A stretch of DNA of 64,000 bases from Stenogyne calaminthoides. Lineage: Eukaryota > Streptophyta > Magnoliopsida > Lamiales > Lamiaceae. Under the pieces are notes generated by a model. That model was not told the DNA's origin, did not search any database, and saw nothing but the letters and a program-made list of their open reading frames with translations. A program made the translations under genes and the position numbers. This document shows positions 12,577-24,508 of this stretch, one piece after another. The stretch is from positions 16,852,728-16,916,727 of the forward strand of contig JBBCBC010000016.1 in assembly GCA_037126765.1 (NCBI GenBank). The letters are read 5' to 3'. Numbering within the stretch: the first letter of the stretch is position 1; every line of letters starts with the position of its first letter.

Positions 12577-13128
12577 CGTGTCTCTTCCTTATTGGATGGA
12601 AGCCTTGCTGCAGTGTTGTTCCAACGTAGGTTGGTATTCATCTTGTTGGATCGTAGGCGTGTGATAAGATAAAACATCGGTTTTCATCTTGTGAGCTGAT
12701 CGATCGGTCTGAATCGATCAGTCCACGATGGAGTCTTCGCCTTTATTTGACTTAGCTTCAATCGGGACTTCCTATTGATGTAGGTCTTACGTGCGATATT
12801 CTCGAAGTCATCGATCTTCTAGTATTCGAGGTTTGAGCTTCATGACTTCACTGAAGTTATCGACTAGATCGGTTCGATCGATCTTAGATTCTGGTTTTAG
12901 CATTACCTTACTGTGGGATATCGGCTTTCTTACGATTCTTGGATCGACCTTTACATATTGAGTTCCCCCTCAATATGTGACCTATCTATTACATCCAGTT
13001 TTTCTATACAATCATTATCAAGTTGGTCTCCTATCGCGATAATGTAAACATCGGTCATTACTTGAGTCTGTTGGTCCTATGTACATGTGTTTTTTGGAAC
13101 TTTCATCAAAACTATAAATTTCCCAACA
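12577..13128 (-). repeat. 3' LTR of Sirevirus B, partial
   Basis: It matches 25522-26068 of the 5' LTR and ends at CCCAACA (13128). Roughly the last 1 kb of the LTR on the minus strand is missing in the gap. Differences from the 5' LTR concentrate at CAG/CTG positions (see findings). Confidence 0.88.
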
Positions 13129-13143
13129 ATTTTCCCTTTTTTG
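13129..13143 (-). promoter_or_regulatory. Polypurine tract of Sirevirus B
   Basis: The minus strand reads TCAAAAAAGGGAAAAT followed at once by the LTR start TGTTGGGA. Confidence 0.85.
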
Positions 13144-13329
13144 ATGAAACCAAAACACTGAGAAACAAGCAGTTGATAAGTATAGAAACAGATTAAAAGC
13201 AAGTAATCGGAAAACAAAGAGATTTTGTCTTGGGGAAAAGATAAACTTTTCATTAGATATGTTGATTACATGTTACATCGAGAAAAGTTTTGAATTTAAA
13301 AGCGGTGATCCCTGAGCGTCTTCGATTCT

Positions 13330-16300
13330 TCACTCCTTGGGCTTGTATCCTTGGCATTTCTCTTTGGTCTTGTGGAGCGTTGAAAATCGATAGAGTTTCC
13401 ATTTGACATCGGTTATGCGCACTTGATCGGTTATATGCGATTTGCTCAAGATGTCAAAGTAGAATCTCTCAAATGCAAAGTCTGTCAAATGAGCCATCCG
13501 CCTTCTTCGAAAGTATACTAACGGATCATACTCTTGGCGAGATATCTTTACATTTATAAGCTTGGCCTCATTTTCCGGATACTTGAAGTCCGGAAATTTA
13601 TACAGTAACGGTTGAGAACTCATCATCCGGGTGATTCTTCTTTTGGAACAAGATCAGGACAAAGGCATCAAGAAGCCATTCAACGATCTTATTCCATTCC
13701 TCAAACCTCTTAGCGTGTAGTGATTTTTTGGTATGATCTCGCCGACTCTTTGCGGGTAACCGAGGTTCCGTGCGATTTTCGGTCAATCCTTTCTTAGCCC
13801 TTGATTTGAACTTCTGTTTCAACCCTTCACGCTTGTGCTTTTTTTACATCCTTCTTTCTTCTTGATTAAATACGCTCTTTGGACAATTTTCTGACTAGCT
13901 CCTTATCACCAGATGTCGATTAGTCATTGCTTGGTGACTTTCGGTGCGAGTAGCTGGTCAGATTTTGATGTCCCAAACCCGGTGACCTTTCTTGCAATTG
14001 AGCTTTGTCCATGGGCCTTATCTTACGATGTGTCGGTTGGTTTCTCGGATCCTTCCCCTTTTTTGGTTTGATCAAAAAGCGCGTTGAGTGGGAAGTCGAG
14101 ACCCAAAGTTGGATCGACAATGCGATTTAGATCATTAGCGAGATAAACACGAAGTTTGAGTGTCGGATTCAAGCGGTTATGTCGGCTCTTTCTTGGCGGT
14201 TTCCATTGTAGAAGAGAGTGTCCAAATCATTTTATCAAATTTCTCTTCGATAACTCGAGCCTTTTTCGGTGGCGTCGAAAAAGAAGATTGATTTTGATCC
14301 ACTGTTTGACTTGTCATCAACCGATTTTTGTAAGCTCGGCGAGATATGGTGGTCATGGATTGGGAGAGGCGATCTCTCGATTGCTTCGATTTGTTTGAGA
14401 TCGATTTGTCTCGATTCGATTAGCACTCCATCAATCTCTTCTTTCGGGAGATCTTTGAGACAAGATCGATCTCACCGAAGTTGATCGATGGTGATTTGAG
14501 ATGTAGGAATTGGATCCATCACTTGATCGAGGTTGGTTGTTTGTGCCTCCGGTGGTTGGTCGTGAAGCTATGACACGGTTCCACTTTCATCGGCGACTCG
14601 GCATTCACCATTTCAAATGCGTTTTTTCGAGCTTCTTGGCGGTCTCCGGCTTCTCTTAAAAGGCAATTCCAACTTCCACGTGGATCGGAAGAGCTTTCCG
14701 CAGTTTATCGGATATGAGCTCAAATTTTGGTGATCCCACTTTTGGCGGACTTCCTCATATCGAAGTCAAAATCTGCGAACTCATCCACACCACCCATCAT
14801 TCAACAAGTAAGATAAGATCCGAAGCTTTTTTAATCTGAGATCTCTCGGTGAGGATCTCCATGACTTCTTCTCGATAGCGAGGATGGGCGACCCGAGTTG
14901 TGGATACGTCTCATCAATCTCTCGTTCAATTCTTAGTCGACCATTTTTCCGGTGATGGTCTTTGTTGATCTGGATCTGAGGAATTATCTGTCGAGATTAC
15001 ATTGGATGAGATGTGGAAGCTTACGGTTGTGCTTGAGTCGGCGGAAGTTATGCGATTAGTTCGACTGCGATGGATTCTGCTGTAGTAGCGGTTATATCGG
15101 TTGAGTTCATGGCGGTGAACTAGCATGAAGACATGCTCGCGACCTTTAATCTGGCGGTGAATCGACTTGAGGTTGAGAAGGAGATTGCTCGGTTTGTGCT
15201 TCTACCTCGAGATCGTTAGCGAGCCCTCGGGTTGAAAGCTTACTGTCGATTACATTCTTTGTTGTGCCTGCAGGCTTTACAGCGCTCTTTCTTCTTCGAC
15301 TCATCTTCTAGTGCTAGAGTCATGGTAGCTTGCTTTGCTTTCTTTGGCCTCTTCTCACAGGCCTTCACGGTTTTCGTTTCTTTTTACGTGGAGCAGGCGG
15401 GTGTGGATAAGGCTTCTTTGCTCTTTCCTTTCTTGATTTTTGTTGGAGTGGGCTCCTTGTCATCGTCTGGTGGCCCATATATATAGCGAAGTTGATGAGA
15501 AGAAGGCATTGTAGGACTTGATCCATTCGATTCCATTCGGTAGCTTGGCGGTTTGTCTTTCAATATAAGCGCAACCTTGTTGAGATTGTGACTCTCTTTT
15601 TCGAGAAAGACACGCTTTGGATTCATTGACTCCAAATTTTTCGTGTTCTTGGAGCAAGATGGCTTTAGGAAGCCGTGCCAATTGATGTTCAGGCCCCATC
15701 AATTATTCTTTGCCATCTTTGTACATTTTTGGTGATGTGAGCATCCGGGCTAAAAGATTCCCATGATCGTTCTTGATAGAATGTCAAACAACGTCTGTAC
15801 TTTCTTTTGAGCATTGGCACGATGAATCGGCTTTTACGATGTTTATACGCCTCTCTTAAGAGCTCCCTCTCGATTTCTTCGTCCTCATTCTCTCAGAAGT
15901 GTCGGTGAGATTAAATCCTTTTAGTAGTGAACGGACCAGTGATGTGCGCATTTGTCGATCGATTTCTTCTCAGATTGTTGGAGCGACATCGATTCGTCTC
16001 TGTTTTTTTAGTATCCACACTCAAATTTCGCAAGAATTGAAGTGCTTCATCTTTGCATCCTTTGGATTGCGATTGAAAGCGAGCAATATGTTTCGATCCG
16101 GCCTTCTTGAAATTTGTTCCACCTCCATGGATTGAGAATCCTCGGTGGTTCCAAACCGAGCGAACTTATCCTCAAAGATCTTCGTTGCGATTCGCATAAT
16201 TGCACATGATCTTTCCTAGTCCATGAGTGGCCATCTACAGGTGAGATAGACTCATTAAATTTGTGCATAATCAATATCAATATTATATCGCGGAAAACAA

Positions 16301-16331
16301 AAGGCAATGAAGCATAAATTCCGAAAAACAA
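13330..16331 (-). pseudogene. Extra ORF downstream of pol (Sirevirus B), decayed
   Basis: Pieces of one long frame can be followed on the minus strand: an N-terminal piece 16331-16047 with 'MHKFNESISPVDGHSW' (ATG at 16267), a middle piece at 15702-15460, and a C-terminal piece at 13626-13330 with 'FERFYFDILSKSH'. The middle piece has 'HEKFGVNESKACLS' and then a 'LPNGIEW' block. It aligns with 'HEKFAIDIAKNKAFLN' and 'MPNSEW' in the corresponding ORF of element G, so the two are homologous. Many frameshifts separate the pieces. Base composition is odd: very few CAG/CTG and many CG. Function is unknown. Confidence 0.65.
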
Positions 16332-16527
16332 CTTTTGAAAACAATGTTTTTAACGGAAAGAAAGATTCATCATTAAGTTTAAAAGAAAATATTACCGATT
16401 CAAATTTTCGGAGAAGATTTTGAACTCTAAGAAATCGTTTTGAAAGCGAGAGAAAATTTGAAGTTTTTTCAATTGAGAGTAATGCAAGTTTGTGAAGCAG
16501 AAAAACTCTGGTATGGTTTGATGAATC

Positions 16528-16535
16528 TTATATAG
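16528..16535 (-). promoter_or_regulatory. Putative internal TATA box upstream of the extra ORF in B
   Basis: The minus strand reads CTATATAA, followed by a leader rich in C and T ('ccagagtttttctgcttcac') that looks like a plant 5' UTR. It lies upstream of the extra ORF, as in A and C. Distance to the true start codon is uncertain because the N-terminus is damaged. Confidence 0.5.
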
Positions 16536-16759
16536 AGGCGGAGGGTACAATAAGACAAGATTTTGAAGATCAATCGTTTTGAAAAGATTATGCGCTCCAG
16601 ATTTAGCGGTTTTGATCGTAGGGTTGGAAAAAAACGACGTACACAAAACTTTTGGATTTAAAAGCACGATCAAGTAGCAGTTAATACATGTACCCCACGT
16701 CCGCATTAAATGATTTGCAGAGTACACGTCACAAGGATAGTAGGTACAGTAAGGCAAAT

Positions 16760-18480
16760 AATATCGAATCGATCCGATAAATAAGTAAAGAACAAGAGAA
16801 AAGAGATGCGATCTGGTTGGTGATCTTTATGTCGGTCAATATTACTTGTCAAGGTTGATTCCACTTGTTGATCTTAATCATTTCGCCTAAGCCTTAAGAA
16901 ATTTCCCAATCGATCCTTTTAACCGATCTTCTCGGTTTGATCGATTTGTTGAAACTTGAGCTTAGGTGATCTTTCCTCGAAAAACGCGTCGATTTCCCTT
17001 TTGATCCTCCTTGATCGGTTGAAGTTCCCCCTTCAACCGATATTTTGATTTATAGTGATATATCGATTTATTGGAGTTTCAAGCTCAGCCAGATCTCTCT
17101 CATCTGATCATGCTAAGTAAGTAATCGATTTTTGGTTGACCTCATCGATTCTTTTGATTAAGCCAATTCTTGGGATAAGTGTTACCGCCAAAACTTAGTC
17201 TAGAGTAGTAGCTTCTATTCCCTAAGTAGGCGTGATTGACATGCGTAAATATAAATGAATCTCTCGATATGTCAATCAACCGTAAATTTATCCAATTATC
17301 GGTCGTGATTTCTACATATTTGTCCTTTTGATGCAAATTTCTCGGATAGGCTTCTTGAAATGGAAATTGCATTTGCATCCTTGCTTGGCCTCTATAAATT
17401 GGACCAATGTTTTACACAACATCACCCATTCACCATACTTATCTTCTTTGTAAGAATCATGTATCTTGGTGAACCCTTGTTTCAAATTGAGACTTAAGGC
17501 AAACACTTTTACACCCTTTTATATGGTTTCATCTTCTCAAATCAACCCTTTGCATCCCTTATTCTTTGTTTTTCTTCATCATCTTCGATTTCACATACGA
17601 TTCTTTGCAAAGCTTCTCTACCACCAGTATGGCGGATCTCTTTGTTGCAAGCCGAGAAGACACTTCTCCTAACCGTATGCACCTTGTGTGTCTATCTGGA
17701 TGATGTAACGAGAACCATCGGACTTAATGCGGTATAAAATATCAAACACATGTGCCCATGAGATCGACGACCAACTCTTTGGCACCGTGCTCCATTTAAC
17801 TAGAGAGCCCTACTACTCCTCCTTTTTAGGGCTCGGGCTTAAGAATCCTATCAAGGCCTCTGTCGCTCGGTTTTCTTGATCTTGACTTTTTGCGACCGCC
17901 TTGGGATTACTGTTTTCTTTAAAAGCCTCTCTCACCCCTTGTTAAGTGGGGAAAATGAGAGTTTAAAATCTCTCTTTCCTTCACTTACGGGGTTAGGATG
18001 AGGGTTTAGGGTTATAGGTTTAGGATTTTGGTTAACATTTATGTCTTGACCTCCGGGTCTTCTTGTACTTGTAACTTCGTAATGTAACCTCACGCCGGGT
18101 TTTTTATCAATGAAAGTTTTCATTATTTCATCGTTGTGTAAATTCACCTTTCTTATGCGATTGTTTAGCTCTTAATCTCTGAATCTTGCTTGTTGAATGA
18201 TTAAAAGCGAATCACAAAGAAATACTATAACCAAATTGATTTAATCGAGATAATCCTTTAAACCGAGCATTTTCCTTAAATCGATAAACCTTGAATCGAT
18301 CGGTTCCTTTAAACCGATAGACTTTAAATCGATAAACTAAAAATCGATCGAGTTCCTTTGGATCCGGTAGCGTGTAAGTCGATCGATTTTTTGCTTATCG
18401 GTCTCTTGAGATCGATTAAGATACCATACTCAACTGATTTTTCTCGTCCGTTAGTCTCTTAACCCGGCTAGTTCGAGAGC
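16760..18480. other. Element B spacer between RNase H and the extra ORF
   Basis: No conserved domain seen. Two overlapping minus-strand frames at 17506-17142 have no recognisable motif. Around 17990-18035 there are several plus-strand degenerate copies of 'ttaggg/tttagg', too short and irregular to be a real interstitial telomere. The stretch may contain another insertion, but I found no clear ends. Confidence 0.4.
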
Positions 18481-20066
18481 ATTCCATCAAACATTTTTGG
18501 TGACATTTCTCCAAGATCTAGAAGTCCTAGCTCATTGCATAAATCTCTCGAATCGATCTCGGCTAGTGGCTTGGTTAGAATATCGGCCTTTATACGTATA
18601 TCGGTATGAATCTTTTCCATTCGATATTCTTCTTTTCAACGTGATCTCTTATAAAGTGGTGTCGACATCCACATGCTTGCATCTTGTATGTAGAACTGGA
18701 TTACGAGTGATTGCAAAAGACTATTCTTTGTCGCGAGAATATAGGCACGTTCTTAGCTACAATGTTGTAATCCTCACCGCCGACTGTTGCTAAGCGGGCG
18801 ATTGGGAACAACGACTTCCCTGCTGACCATATATTACGCTTGAGTTGTTGATGTCATGGCGATGTTTGCTTTTTGAAAACCACGAGATCGGTTTACTTCC
18901 TAAGAACCCGACATGTTCACGAGGTTGATTTTACGTCGATCTTGCAACCTCCATGTCGTAATCGAGAATACACACTAAGCTCTAGATTATCATCGATGGG
19001 TAAAATAAACCAAGGTTTATTGTTCCTTGAGATACTTAAAATCGCTTAAGGCGCTTCTAGGTGGTGATCATTGGATTTGCACCGAAATCGCACATACACC
19101 CTCTTGCGAAAGTGATATCTCAGTGGCTGGCGGTCGGGTATAATAAAGATCCAATGAGAGCCCTATATTCTTACGATTTGTTTCGACCGGCCTCATCCGG
19201 ATCCATCTTGAATCCGGTCATCATAGGAATTTTGGCTTCCTTACTATTTTGAATTCCAAACTTAGCCAAAAGATTCCTAGTGTACTTTTGCTTGGCATGC
19301 GATGAATATCCTTCGAACTTTGTTTAACTTGGAGACCTAGAAAGTAATTCATCGACCCATCATGGACATCTCGAATTTCCCTTGCATCGATTTCTTGAAT
19401 CTTTCACATAGGCTCTTGTTAGGAGATCCGAAGATGATGTCGTCCACGAATCTGAACCATCGAATATCTTCTCCATCTTCTATTTCAATAAGGTTACATC
19501 CCTTTATTCCTTTAGTGAACCCACTTTCGATCAAGAACCGAGAGAGTGTATCATACCGAGCTCATGAACTGTTTTAGTTATAAAGAGCTTTTTCTTAAAC
19601 GATACACTTGGTTTGCCTTTTTCAAAGCACGGAGGTTGTTCGAGCATAAACTTCCTCCGCTAGTACCCCGTTTAAGAAAGCACTCTTTCGTCCATCGATA
19701 CCACAGTGAACCCTCGTGGGAAGCGTAAGCTTTAAATGTACCCGAAATGGCTTCAAAAGCGGCGGCGACGGTGCAAAGGTCTCATCGTAATCAATTCCTT
19801 CGATTGTGAATACCCCTTAGCAACAAGTCTTGCCTTATTTTCGTGATGACATTTTCTCATCTCTCTTGTTCTTGAAGATCCATTTTCGTGCCAATTACGT
19901 CTTGATGACACGGTGCATCTACAAGTTCCCATACTTCATTTCTCTCAAACTGTTCCGGCTCCTCCTGCATGGCTAGAATCCAAATAAGGCCGTCTTGTAA
20001 TGCTTCCTCTATTGTAGTTGGTTCCTTCATAGACAGATAATAAAGAATACATGGCACTTTCACCAA
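18480..20066 (-). pseudogene. Reverse transcriptase-RNase H of Sirevirus B, decayed
   Basis: The RT catalytic box is at 19439-19450 and reads FVDD rather than YVDD, followed by 'IIFGSPNKSLCERF' and 'KGKFEMSMMG'-like text (19534-19349). The N-terminal RT block is around 20066-19857, with 'FERNEVWELV', and a 'HQDVIGTK' block follows. RNase H remnants fill about 19050-18480. Several frameshifts break it. The same domains in C can be read much further. Confidence 0.8.
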
Positions 20067-20499
20067 TCTGATGTCTAGTTTTAATTTTATCGAGCGGGTC
20101 TCCGATTATCGGATCGGTTGGATGATCGGTTATCCAGTCCTTCATTACGATTTGCGTCGGTTTTTGAGAACATCGTCCGTTTTCGATAAAATCTTATTCT
20201 AGTGATTGGGAGTGGTGCAGGTTATGGTCCACTTGATAAGAACAAGTCTCGGTGATGTTGGAATCATCATGTGCCGATGTCTCATTCGTGAGAACTTCGA
20301 AGTTCCCCCTAACCAGGATGGTTCATTACTCTTATCTCATTTGAATCGATTTTTTTCATCGAAGGATTGTTCGTACCTTAGGATCTCGATTGATCCGGTG
20401 AATCGGCTAGATGCGGAATGTAAATTGATACGATTTCGATCCTTTTTCCTTGATCGTTAGGTGATCCATTTTACGAATATCGGGTTACGGTAGATCGGT

Positions 20500-21420
20500 A
20501 CTTCTTGTTACGAGGCGATTTCTCTTGATCGAGAAGATGCTTCATCAAAGGCTACATGGGTGTTTCTTCCACAACTAGGGTTCGTTTGTTGTAGACCACG
20601 AAGGCTTTTGCTAGATGAGGAATACCCTAGAAATATACCCTCATCGGACTTGGCCTCAAAAGTCTTCAACCGACTTTTTCCCATTGTTGTGTATGAAACA
20701 CTTGCACCTAAAAACATGGAAGTAAAAACACGAGGTTTTACGCCCTTCCCAGTTCATAGGGTGTTTTGTAGTGAGCCTTAGTGGGGAGACATCCGTTACT
20801 GCGTATGGCATGCGATGTTGATTCTTACGCCTTGAAAGCGGTTTGGTATCGCATGTTCAACTAACATTGTTCGGCGAACTTCTTTGAGAGTTTACGTTCC
20901 TCCGATTCAAATTTACTCCATTACATTTGTGGCGTCCTCGCGGTGATGTTTCATCTCAGTATACCAAACTTAGAGCAAAAATCAGTAATAAAGGAGTTCA
21001 GAAATTCTGTACCTTTATCTGATCCGATTTTTACTACGCTGACACCCTTCTCATTTTGTAATCTTCTTAGCAGCTCGGGTATCTTGGTTGTCGTCTCATT
21101 CTTCTTATGTAAGAATATAACCCAGGTAAACTTGGAGTAGTCATCCACGATTACCAGAGTGTATTTGCGTCCGTTGAGATGGTGGTGTAATCGGGTCCAA
21201 ACAGATCCATATGAAGCATTTGCGGCAGATGTTTGGATCCGGTCCGGAAATTCCTTTGAATGAAGCTTTGACCTGTTTTCCCTTCTGACATGCAGAACAT
21301 GTCTGATCCTTTGAGAATACTTCATTCGGAAGTCCTTCCACTAGAGACATCCTAGCTATCTTATTAAGAGTTTTAAAGTTCAGATGGCTCATTCTTTTTG
21401 TGCGAGCCAATCGCTACTTT
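20500..21420 (-). pseudogene. Integrase of Sirevirus B, damaged
   Basis: The GAG-pre-integrase zinc region (21410-21141) has 'MSHLNFKTLNKIARMSLV' and the pair 'CSACQKGK'. The catalytic core (21325-20951) has 'VIVDDYSKFTWVIFL' and then 'SDKGTEF', the second catalytic aspartate region. Past 20950 the frame breaks, but the 'PQQNGV.ER' block that carries the catalytic glutamate can be seen in decayed form. The core is the least damaged part of B. The enzyme would insert element cDNA into the host genome. Confidence 0.82.
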
Positions 21421-21770
21421 TGGAACTCTTAACAATCGAGCACGCATTTCTTGGACACAACTGTTCAATCAATTGTGTAGATCGTCCCTTTTCTTGAACC
21501 GAGTTAGCAAAATGCGTTGAGTGACTCGATTCTTGATAGTGCATTGATCGGTCGAGAACTCAACCTTTGAATCCGTTTGTCGCAGAATTGTGAAACCGAT
21601 AATAGGTTGTGCTTCGGACAGACCTCGACAAAGCGAGACTCGATTATTTGTACATCATCATTCTCTAAGGTTCGAACCCTTTGGTATAACCAAAGTTATC
21701 ATCACCGAAGAGTACACGCGGGCCCTTTCTGTTCTATGTAGGAGCTGAGGAGATGTTTGCTTCCAGTCAT

Positions 21771-24450
21771 GTGCCTTGAGCATCCACTATCGATGTACCA
21801 GATAGTTGCTTGCACACCTCCTTTGTTGGCGGACCCACGCGAACCCTCAAGAATCGGATCGGGTTTTAGGTAATTTTCGGATTGGGTCCCGAGGGGTTAG
21901 GTTTTGATTTGGGGATCCATACAAACGAAAGCACTTCTATTGTGATCGGTCGGATCGAAGGCTGATTTGTCTCCCATACTGTCAACATAATCATACTTAT
22001 CCTCATATGCTTTTCGATTTGTATGATTACTTATGTGAACCTTGGATGACTTAGAAGACTTATGATTTATCTTTTGGTTTGTCTTCTTTTTATCGATTGT
22101 GGTTAAAAAGCAGTTGTTCTAAATTTCGATTATAGGGGTAGTACATTCGCTACCATCAAAAGATTCATATCCTTTTCGCGATAGATGGTTTTGATTTACG
22201 AAGCATGCTTATTAGGCGGTGACCTTGATTGGGTCTCGATTAGACTTCCCTTTTGTAGGTTGTCTTTTCGATTTCGATCGTTGATCGAGTTGAGGTCTCT
22301 TCGGAAGAACTGGGTTCTTCCGATTTGATTCCTCGGTGATGCTTTACCGGTTGGGGTCCATTTCGTTTCCCTTTACGGTTAGGCACTTGCCTTACCGCTC
22401 AAACCGGTCTCTTACCCCTATTAGATACAAGTTTAGCTTTTGGTGTATCTTTTTTAAATTGCGATTACACCTTACGAGATGAATCGGTCGGGGCTTTTGA
22501 GGATGTGGAGGGTTTCTCATAGCCAAGTCCCTCCTTATCAATCTTTACTCGAAAATAGGCGTTTATGTCTTTAACGGTTTGAGATGATTTTGAAAAAAAC
22601 ATCTATTTTCTTACGTGATTATCCTCGGAGGATTTTAGGACTTTCATGCATTCGGAATAGCTCATCGAATTTTGCTTGCAAGATTTTGAAGTCATCGACT
22701 TCTTTGTCTGTTAATTTCCATCATTTCTTTGATCTGCTTTTCTCGATCGAAGCCTTAACCGAGAATTTTAAATTCCTCGGTTACCTTACGGCGGTTTAAT
22801 TTGATCTAAGTTCGGAGGCTTTTCGAGATCATTTTCTTTTTAGCAAAGGTGATTATTTCTAGTCCTCGACTTATCATTCTCGGCTTCCACAATAGCATAA
22901 GTTTCTCTTGCATTGAGAGATCTTCAAGCAATTGCTTCAGTAGAGTAGAGCTGCGGTCAATCTCCCGGCGGTGTGCTAATGATAGCGGTGTAGAAAGCGA
23001 GCGAAGGGGGTTTGGAGGTTACCTCTTGACTGGTCCTCCCCGCCATCCGCAGAGTTCATCATCGTCGACGAGAATATCGGATCTTCTTTTTCATAGAAGT
23101 CGGTGACCTTCTAGCGATCGGCGAAGTCTTCTCTGAGAGGAGTATCCGGAGTCCTCGGAGGCGAGATAGGAATCGTCGATTCGACGATCGGCAACCATGG
23201 CTCTTACGTCTCTATACCGTTGCTCTCTTTTGTTCCTCTTTTCTTCCCTCTCTCGGCGTCAGTGCAGGCGATCAGGCTTATAGTGACTGGCTTCTCACTT
23301 GGGAAAACGCTCTGGATCCACCGTTCCTTTCCTTCGGGTGAATCACTCCGTCTGTATGACCTATCGGTGATTTCCCTTTTCGATAGTAGTCGAGTTTCTT
23401 CTATCGATTGGTTATCTCTACCTTCCTTCGTCGACTATCTCTTTCCCTTTCATCTCTGGATCCCTCCGATCATCGGATCTCGGTTCTTCGGAGATCTATT
23501 ATGCGATCTCCTATCTCAAATCCGCTATGTTGATAGTCCTTATAAAATCTTCGATACTTACCAAGTTGTATATCCGACTTCTCAAGCTTCCCGGTAAGTA
23601 AAGCGATGCATTACCTTCGACTTAATATATTTCCAATGGGTTCATTGGCCTTTGTTCGCTCTTTGGTTGCCTTGAAAGCAATCGATTTTGAAGTCGAGGT
23701 TTTGTTGAGGACCTCGTCTTCATCACTTGACCTCTTTCAATCGAAGTCGAACTCGTGAGCTTTAAGACTCAAGAACAAGCTACTAGGTTTCATTCTTGAA
23801 ATGTCCCGGCAATCTTTGATTACCGTGACCTTCATGTCCCATTTCTTGGTGAGAGACCTTAGGATCTTATAGTTGATATCTTTATCGACATCTCTACCAA
23901 GTTCTCGAAGCTTGTTTATAGACATTTGTAATTCTTCCATCGAGTTCGTTGATGGTTTTCGTTGGGCTGACATCTTGGTTTCTCGAACTTCACCGGTTCC
24001 GCTTGAAGACTGTCTTTTATCATTCATTTCCTCGCAGATCTCGGCGAGTATCCCACATTGCTTTTCGCAGATTTGAGATACTTAATCTTTTCTTTGGTGA
24101 CCTTATCCATTGTCTTCATGATGATATGTCTTGCGATGGTGTCGAGTATGCGGTTTTCTTTCTTACGTGTCCATCGTTTGGGCTTTTTTTCGCACAAGAC
24201 TTCACGTGGGAAAGTGCGGATCTCCTCCGACCGCAAGATTGTCGTAGTAAATGATGATGGGTCCTCTCGATGACTTCCATCATTACGCCACCGATCGAGC
24301 CTAGATGGTTGGACATATATATGGCCCAATCGCATACTCATCAATTGAGAACTTCGGCAGATCATGATACATACCGGACGTGTTATCCATCTTTGAGTGA
24401 TTTTGGAAAATGAATGAGTTTTAAAAAAGCGGTTTTCAAGATCGATTCGA
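21771..24450 (-). pseudogene. Gag and protease region of Sirevirus B
   Basis: The aspartic protease active-site block at 21800-21771 reads 'WYIDSGCSRH' with the catalytic DSG intact; the same site is ruined in A and C. Upstream, gag shows 'KILRSLTKKWDMKVTVI' (about 23880-23800), matching 'KILRGLSKKWDIHAKVI' in C, and a region near 24440-24300 close to the PBS. I could not place the CCHC zinc knuckle with confidence. Frameshifts are frequent, and the sequence is extremely rich in CG. Confidence 0.72.
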
Positions 24451-24490
24451 TTGACCACAATGACCACGAGTCGATGGGTCGGGAAGAACC

Positions 24491-24506
24491 AACCGCTACG
24501 ATACCA
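24491..24506 (-). promoter_or_regulatory. Primer-binding site of Sirevirus B, altered
   Basis: The minus strand reads TGGTATCGTAGCGG two bases inside the 5' LTR. The initiator tRNA-Met PBS in element C is TGGTATCAGAGCAGTGG. The two agree except where C has CAG: B has CG at both places. As written this site would prime poorly. Confidence 0.8.
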
Positions 24507-24508
24507 CT

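Noticed and set aside
11838..12677. Long open frames on both strands crossing 12077-12576
   Set aside because: They consist mostly of unknown bases; an N run contains no stops, so the frames are artefacts.
17990..18035. Interstitial telomere-like sequence
   Set aside because: Only a few irregular 'ttaggg'-like words; no run of the plant TTTAGGG repeat.
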